DNA from: Parapristionchus giblindavisi
Lineage: Eukaryota > Nematoda > Chromadorea > Rhabditida > Diplogasteridae
Assembly (NCBI GenBank): GCA_943737045.1
Contig: CALSFV010000077.1
Span: 246,001 to 310,000 of the forward strand
Length of the DNA stretch: 64,000 bases
Direction of reading: 5' to 3'
Notes under the pieces: generated by a model
Told to the model about the DNA's origin: nothing
The model's input: only the letters and a program-made list of their open reading frames with translations
The model's database searches: none
Shown here: positions 58,801 through 64,000 of the stretch, one piece after another
How positions within the stretch are numbered: position 1 is the first letter of the stretch
How the letters are laid out: every line of letters begins with the position of its first letter
Made by a program: the position numbers and the translations under genes

Positions 58801-61800
58801 ACGTTTTCCAGCTCAGAATGACTCAAAACAACTTGTTTCATCATTCTTATCACGAAAAAAAAACCTTGGAACAAGTTTTCTGTGTCTGTAAAAATCGGTG
58901 GTATTGTGCGTATAAAATGTACTTGCATAAGAAAATGACAAACGGTGCTAACGAACGGAAGTCACAATCGAGAGGCGCGGCGAGATGTAGCCTTCTACAT
59001 CTCGCCCCGCCTCTCGATTGTCTCTCCGCTGCCTCTCTCTAACCCGGCTGGCCTTCGCCGCGCGCTATATTATATATAAAAGAGATCGGCATAGTTTCTG
59101 AACTATGCAAAGCAAGAAAGTTCTCTTCTACAAATAATACAAGTGATTTTTATACGCTCAATAAAGGTAAAGAAGTAAAGAGGTACCGCTCTAAAAACAC
59201 CGAGCGGGTTCGAACCCCGGTTCGATCCAAATCTTTTGCTGATTTTTACAGACACAGTAAACTTGTTCCAAGGTTTTTTTTCGTGATAAGAATGATGAAA
59301 CAAGTTGTTTTGAGTCATTCTGAGCTGGAAAACGTTCATTTTATGGCAACACATCGTGCGGAGTTGGGGCGCGCGCGTGTAATCTCGAGGGCGGATATCT
59401 CGGCTCTAAGAGCAGATAGGCCTTCACTTCCAAAAGCAAAAATGTTCAAAAACATTATAAGAAATATTATAAAGATTAATTAACATTACTGAGACGTTTT
59501 TTCCACGTGGAAAAGCAAAATATGGGTTTTTTTCAAATTTTTCGGAATTCGCTGATTTTGTGTTTCAAATAACTGTCATATATGGGTATTTTGAGCTCTT
59601 AATGTTTTTTTGAATGTTTTTGAGTCATTTAAGCACCTTTGCTGTCTCTTGATAAAGGAATAAGCCGTTCTTTCCAATGTCAGGTCCGAGGTCGCGTCAC
59701 TAAAATCAACGCTTTTTTTTGCATTTCTCAAATCCTCTGAAACTTAGGTCATTTTTAGACACATATGGGTGCAACAAAACGCGGATAGAAGAAAGTGCAC
59801 TTTTTCCGATTAGGAAAGTTACGTCACTTTTTCATAAAACCGACCGCCCCGCACCGGCGCATGGTCGACAAATGACGGCATCAACTGGGAAATGTTGCCC
59901 AAATTCTCCTCTTTCGATCCTTTTTTTTGAAAAAGTGTGTATCATTATTTTGAACGGAGTTATGATCATTTTTCTGACGCACACTCGAGCCAAAAATACC
60001 GTACCTGCCAACTTTGACCTACCGTAACTCGAAAATGAGAGCAGATATGCCAATTCGGCCAACGCAGTTCGATAGAGCATCGTTCAAAGTACTTAATCTG
60101 AATTTTTCAGGGGGTCGAAATTTCTATGTCCGGGGGGTGGTCGAACCTCTGGCGATTCCTCTCATATATATAAATGTTACGAAACCCACTTCTGTACGGG
60201 GATATCGAGAATGTTCAGGACGATATCGACATAGGTCTCCAGGGGGACGTCCAATTCTGCCGTAGGCAACTGTAAAGTAATACTATTATTTTATTATGCG
60301 AGTTGTAATGAATTAAACATTTTAGGGCAACTACATGAAAATGGTTGAATAATTGTACTGTGCCACATCGTGGTAGTGTACCTCGAAAAAAATAAGTTAA
60401 GAAGAACTACAAATTATTACCTTAATACATTTAATTATTTTTGCTTGGTTGCTTTTTTAAAATAAATTGATTCATATTTTGTTTAAATGAATCATAGAAC
60501 TCAATAAATTTGTCAACTATGAGACACATTCCACTCTATCCAAGAATCTCCTGTTCTGAATACCTTCCCATATCGTACCAAAAATAAAGCAAAATGTAGT
60601 GGTTTCATGAAAAATTTAACGTTCCTTCTAAAACTGTATTAAATGCTTACGGTGATATCCTTGAGTGCTTTCTCGACATTCGGTGGAAATTCTTGCATCA
60701 ATTTCTCCACGTCTGGCATGCCTTTGGAGTAGTGCACGTTGGTTGGCGGTCGGCTACGATGGAGATCCTGAATGAGATTATTGATTTATCGATTGATTTT
60801 TTAAATACTTGTGCGCTTAAGGTAGGATGCTGAAAGGAGGCCCGTGAATATTCATGAAAATCCAGGTACGAATCCCTACGTCACCCAGAGGTTACGGGTT
60901 CGAATCCCTACCGCAGTTTCACTTTATTCAGTATTATGCACTCCGACATAATGTAATGTGTGCACAAAAAATGAATGAAAGCATAATCTGATATAAATTT
61001 ACGAAAGACTAAACGAATATGTTTCACATCCAGTCTAAAGAGGTCTGCGCATTTTCCTATTGATATCGCTGCTGTCGAGTGAACAAAAAACATACCTTAA
61101 TATTATTGATCCAATCATCGATCTGTTTCGTATTTCGATCGGCTCGCTCCAATTTCTTCATCGGAACTGCCTCGCGCACCTCCGGAGCTTTGTCGACGTC
61201 CTTAAAGGAGCAATCACATTTGTCTCTGACTTTCCGAGTGTGACAAGACCCTGGAGATCAAATTATACTTTCGTTTGGATTTCGAGTTTGAAAAATCAAT
61301 AAGTGGGCGGGGCCTAACCTTCACCGTTGTCCTCATTTGCATATCGACAATGACGGGATCACTCTGGACGACGGCTGGCTCGTCCAGATACGTCAGACCG
61401 TTGTTGTCGTCAACCTGGATGTATTAAATTAGTAATATTATTGGATGTACTATTATTGGTTTACTTGCACGTTAAAAATAAATTGAAAACCCAATATATT
61501 AGTTAATAATGTGCCTTATGGTGTTTCGGCCGCTACGTCTATGCAATACAATACACATTTAAATTAGTATTATTAATAAATGCACAAGAAAAAGTATGCA
61601 TGCACTTTAAATGTAATTTTTTAAATAAATAAGTTAGCTAATAATGTGCCCTATGGTGTTTCATTTAGCCTTTCAGCGCTACGTTTTGAAGAGCAAGGTA
61701 AAGGGCAAGTGAGAATCGCTCGCAAGACCTAGACGTAGATACTATCAATATGAAAGACAAGGATGATCTAAAAAATTTTTTTATAGTGGTAATCAAATGA

Positions 61801-63924
61801 AAGAGACAATCGATGAGAGCTCAGCTGAGTAGATGGACCTCTTCACCCAGTCTATGTCTAAATAGTGTCCAGCCACAACGAATTATTCATTCATTCACTC
61901 TCCCTCTCCCTCTGCTATTCATCATCTCTCCCTCTCCCTCTCCCTCAATCCCACCTTTCCACATCTTATTCACGATAATCGTTGTAAGCGGCGGATGTGA
62001 GTCCATCTCTCACTCTTCTTACTCCATCTTAGGGAATCTCACGCATTCAACGACCTTTCCGAGTCTTGCAAATGTTCTGTATATTGCTTTTGATATACGT
62101 TTTTATTAGCTATTCTGTGCAATCTATCATATTTGTATTTTTAAAGGAACTCTCGAGCTTATTTTTATTCGCTCTGGCAACACCCTCTCGCCGGCAAAGA
62201 AAGCGAGAGAGAGACTAGCCGTTGCAGAGAGTTTCGAATTGCCTCTTTACAACAGTACTTCTGTGCACGCCTTGTATATTCTATTTCTGAGATCATATTC
62301 ATTAAAAGTTGACTAGCAATAACCACGATCTATGGTAAGAGAAGTTATTGTTAGAGATCTATGCGTAGATAAAAATAAATCGATAAATCGATAAATCAAT
62401 AAGATCAATAAATCAATAAATCAATAAGATCACAGACCTCATCTGGACGGGGAACCTTGATGAAGGGATCGAGATCACCCACTGCCGGTATCATCTCCAC
62501 GTGGAATGAGTAGAAATGGGTCTCGATTGGAAGAGGCTCAATCTATAAGGGCATACTGTAGATGTACGGTGGCTATGTAAAGGTATACTGTAGGTGTACT
62601 GTAGCCATTGCACGTGGTATGTGCACACTTTATGGTAGGTCTACGGTATTAACAGTATACTGTAGGAATATAGAAAAATGATATATTCTATTCTACTTAA
62701 TGTTTGTTGGTATTAAATGATTTACATAAATAAAGTAAAGAAATAAATGAGTACATACATCGAATCCGGTGAAATAGCTGACCATAAGACGTTGATCGCT
62801 GTCCAACTCTGCGTACCATTCTGCAATTATTATATTCTGTAATTATTATTTAATCGATTCTAGTCTCACTTTTTAATCAAGTGATTTTCCATGCTACTAG
62901 CTAAAGGGACATGTGTTAGTGTTGTAGCGAACTGGGTCTAGGTGCAAAATGGCTTACTGCTTTGTTTGTAATCTCCTTCAGGCTGATTCATCAACTCCTG
63001 CATGAGGGGAGCATGACCACCGGGATAGATGGGCTCCTCCCCTTCCGATCCATATCGATCATCATCATCATCGGCACTCTCCTCTTGGGCAACCTAGAAA
63101 AAGCCAGTTTTAGTTACCTTTAGTCATTTTAGCTTACTTATTTTAGTTCACTTTAGTCGACTTTAGTAACATTGTTTTCCCTCCCCCTCCTATCCTCTTT
63201 CTCTCCCTTCTTACCTTGATCGTCTGAAATTTCTTGGCCTGCGCGCGTTAACTGAGAGGAGAGTCATAGGTGATCTATGTTTAGCTCATATGATTATGAA
63301 CAATTCTACTATTATTTCACCCTCCTCTTTCTATGTATACAAACCAGTCCGTGACCGAGTATCCTCTTTTGGAGTCCACATTGAACACACTACCAGTACC
63401 CCACGTTTCCATTCTTTCCCACTCAGAACATCCCGATTATACTCCCAATTACCTGTTATTATCCGAACAGCCCCAAATATTAGATTATTTAAACGTCGAT
63501 TGGAAGCCCACCCCAATATCGTCGAATTATCATTTTCTCAATGAATCCGGAGAGTCTTCAATCAAATATTACCACCCATTGTTCATTCAATTGCTGTTGC
63601 GCCTCGGGCGTAGATAAATTATTATTATTAACATTGGCAAATACAAGCAAGTTTAGTTTAACAGCAAGGACAAATCAAAAGAAGTAAAATGCTGCCTTTT
63701 CATTTAAAAGCGCATCATGTGCTAATTTAAACTCTCCAATCTGGCAATGTAATCGCTTCCTTTGCTTACGAGAGAGCATTACCAGAGCGACGAGTTTTAA
63801 ATTAGCTCAGGATGTTCCTTTAGAAATTTCATAATGGCATGTACCATTCTCGTTTTCTCGCTCGCAAACTTCTGGAAGGGCTGAGTGACCGAGCCTAAGA
63901 TGACGTTGTTGATCGGAGGACGTC
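55802..63924 (-). CDS. dyf-6: IFT46 (C. elegans DYF-6) intraflagellar transport protein, 5' end outside the window
   Basis: Component of IFT complex B that moves cargo along ciliary microtubules; in nematodes expressed in ciliated sensory neurons (family knowledge). Exons: 63924-63845, 63238-63215 (uncertain), 63093-62958, 62820-62759, 62542-62438, 61414-61319, 61200-61096, 60767-60651, 60269-60190, 55925-55802; about 308 residues here. IFT46 landmarks in order: acidic N-terminal region with SADDDDDRYGSEGEEPIYPG, PAVGDLDPFIKVPRPDE, GLTYLDEPAVVQSDP, NTKQIDDWINNI, HYSKGMPDVEKLMQEFPP, LPTAELDVPLETYVDIVLNI and the closing SLHALFSLYAEFKNSQHF. The penultimate exon ends PVQ plus AA, and the last exon completes Lys in phase. 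The 24-bp exon could instead be 37 bp (63251-63215) with a shifted next acceptor (63083). The 4.26-kb last intron holds a giant inverted repeat and a MITE chain. A further exon must lie beyond 64000. Confidence 0.92.
56445..56548. mobile_element. MITE-1 copy 22 (right end lost), IFT46 last intron
   Basis: TTAAAGGCAGATCCCGAG on the left; the right arm stops after GCCAGAGCGGAGAGTC. Confidence 0.8.
57129..57473. mobile_element. MITE-3, diverged copy in reverse orientation
   Basis: TTAAAGATGGAGGCCCTCG to GCCCGGACACCTTTAA, with the tRNA-like segment on the plus strand (about 57228-57296): CCCGTAGCGCAGTGGTAAAA and CGGGTTCGAAACC. Head-to-head with the next copy. Confidence 0.8.
57470..57817. mobile_element. 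MITE-3, full-length copy
   Basis: TTAAAGGTGGACTCCCGCG to GGTCTCCACCTTTAA, nearly identical to 16378-16724, with its tRNA-like segment on the minus strand. Confidence 0.9.
57814..57931. mobile_element. MITE-1 copy 23
   Basis: TTAAGGACATAATCGAGC to GCTCGGTTGTGACTTTAA; shares its left TTTAA with MITE-3 and ends 20 bp before the giant inverted repeat. Confidence 0.85.
57951..60171. repeat. Giant inverted repeat (arms about 930-945 bp) in the last IFT46 intron
   Basis: Left arm 57951-58896 and right arm 59243-60171 are reverse complements with few mismatches in the parts compared by eye, from ATATGAGAGGAATCGC at the outer end to ACTTGTTCCAAGG at the inner end. The 346-bp loop contains a smaller hairpin (CAATCGAGAGGCGCGGCGAG, then ATGTAG and its complement) and a GGGTTCGAACCCCGG motif. 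Mirror open frames on both arms follow from the palindrome. It lies wholly inside the 60189-55926 intron, its outer edge about 19 bp from the exon. Confidence 0.95.
60832..60925 (+). repeat. tRNA-like/MITE-3-related fragment in an IFT46 intron
   Basis: AAAGGAGGCCCGTGAATATT, then ACGGGTTCGAATCCCTACCG. The B-box and following TTTCACTTTATT echo 13.62 kb. Confidence 0.5.
61900..61950. repeat. CTCCCT tract in an IFT46 intron
   Basis: CACTCTCCCTCTCCCTCTGC and CTCTCCCTCTCCCTCTCCCT within 50 bp; the 98-codon plus-strand frame across it is not credited as a gene. Confidence 0.9.
62141..62250. mobile_element. MITE-1 copy 24 (IFT46 intron)
   Basis: TTAAAGGAACTCTCGAGC on the left; the right arm is diverged (GAGAGTTTCGAATTGCCTC). 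Confidence 0.8.
63300..63543 (+). pseudogene. LINE (CR1/RTE-type) reverse-transcriptase 3' remnant in an IFT46 intron
   Basis: Plus-strand frame of about 80 codons ends with LRTSRLYSQLPVIIRTAPNI then RLFKRRLEAH. This fits the end of LINE reverse transcriptases (R...LP..I..AP....FKRRL). It is antisense to IFT46. No upstream RT catalytic motif is present, so it is a truncated copy, as is usual for LINE 3' ends. Confidence 0.6.
63704..63822. mobile_element. MITE-1 copy 25 (IFT46 intron)
   Basis: TTAAAAGCGCATCATGTGC to GCTCAGGATGTTCCTTTAG, between the first two IFT46 exons of the window. Confidence 0.85.
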
Positions 63925-64000
63925 CTGCAATGCAGATTTTTGTAGACTTCTCGTTCCAATCAATAATCGGTCAATAATAAATGGCAAGTACATTGGGTCA

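Noticed and set aside
57936..60265. Several ORFs of 60-100 codons, similar on both strands
   Set aside because: They are the same sequences read from the two arms of the giant inverted repeat; no protein family recognised.
61813..62109. 98-codon plus-strand ORF
   Set aside because: Runs through a CTCCCT tract inside an IFT46 intron; low complexity.
1..64000. CRISPR arrays, prokaryotic operons or phage genes
   Set aside because: The window is eukaryotic, with spliced genes; the tandem repeats seen are minisatellites without unique spacers.

Overview
This is eukaryotic DNA, almost certainly from a free-living nematode of the rhabditid/diplogastrid kind. The evidence is intron-rich genes with short TTTTCAG-type acceptors, start codons lying 2 to 8 nt behind a 3' splice site with no obvious local 5' exon (typical of spliced-leader trans-splicing), and a gene set with clear nematode relatives: a MXL-3-like bHLH-zipper factor, a SIRT4/SIR-2.2-like sirtuin, a patched-related (PTR) membrane protein and the ciliary protein IFT46/DYF-6. 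Gene names rest on recognised motifs in hand-translated exons; no database search was possible.

Layout: 1-5.5 kb holds no gene I can name (one orphan exon candidate near 4.5-4.8 kb). 5.5-7.2 kb: MXL-3-like gene, minus strand, five coding exons, with three CACGTG E-boxes about 1.2 kb upstream. 7.2-29.4 kb is a gene-poor desert of palindromes, MITEs, purine/pyrimidine tracts and decayed coding-like pieces. 29.4-32.6 kb: sirtuin, minus strand, nine exons. 32.6-38.0 kb: intergenic, with polypyrimidine/polypurine tracts, an orphan minus-strand terminal exon (37.0-37.2 kb) and a small ORF with a signal-peptide-like start (37.65 kb). 38.0-48.6 kb: PTR gene, plus strand, 24 exons, complete model of 872 aa. 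49.9-53.6 kb: unrecognised cysteine-rich protein gene, minus strand, 5' end unresolved, convergent with PTR. 55.8-64.0 kb: IFT46/DYF-6 gene, minus strand, ten exons in the window, 5' end beyond the right edge.

All five gene models keep phase across every junction I list, except the IFT46 N-terminal junctions (two alternatives) and the missing 5' end of the cysteine-rich gene.

The rest of the window is dominated by non-autonomous transposons. At least 25 copies of one 110-125 bp TTAA-flanked MITE (here MITE-1), four of a second (MITE-2) and several of a third (MITE-3, about 347 bp, carrying a tRNA-like internal segment) sit in introns and intergenic DNA; I saw none inside a coding exon. They often abut at a shared TTTAAA. 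There are also TAA/TTA-flanked Harbinger-like palindromes, one hAT-like element with an 8-bp duplication, and LINE-like remnants. The most striking structures are four long inverted repeats (arms about 200 to 945 bp), two of which lie in the last intron of neighbouring genes (IFT46 and the cysteine-rich gene) and would make long double-stranded RNA whenever the host gene is transcribed. A second oddity is a set of very short introns made largely of GATCAAA/GATCTTT repeats.
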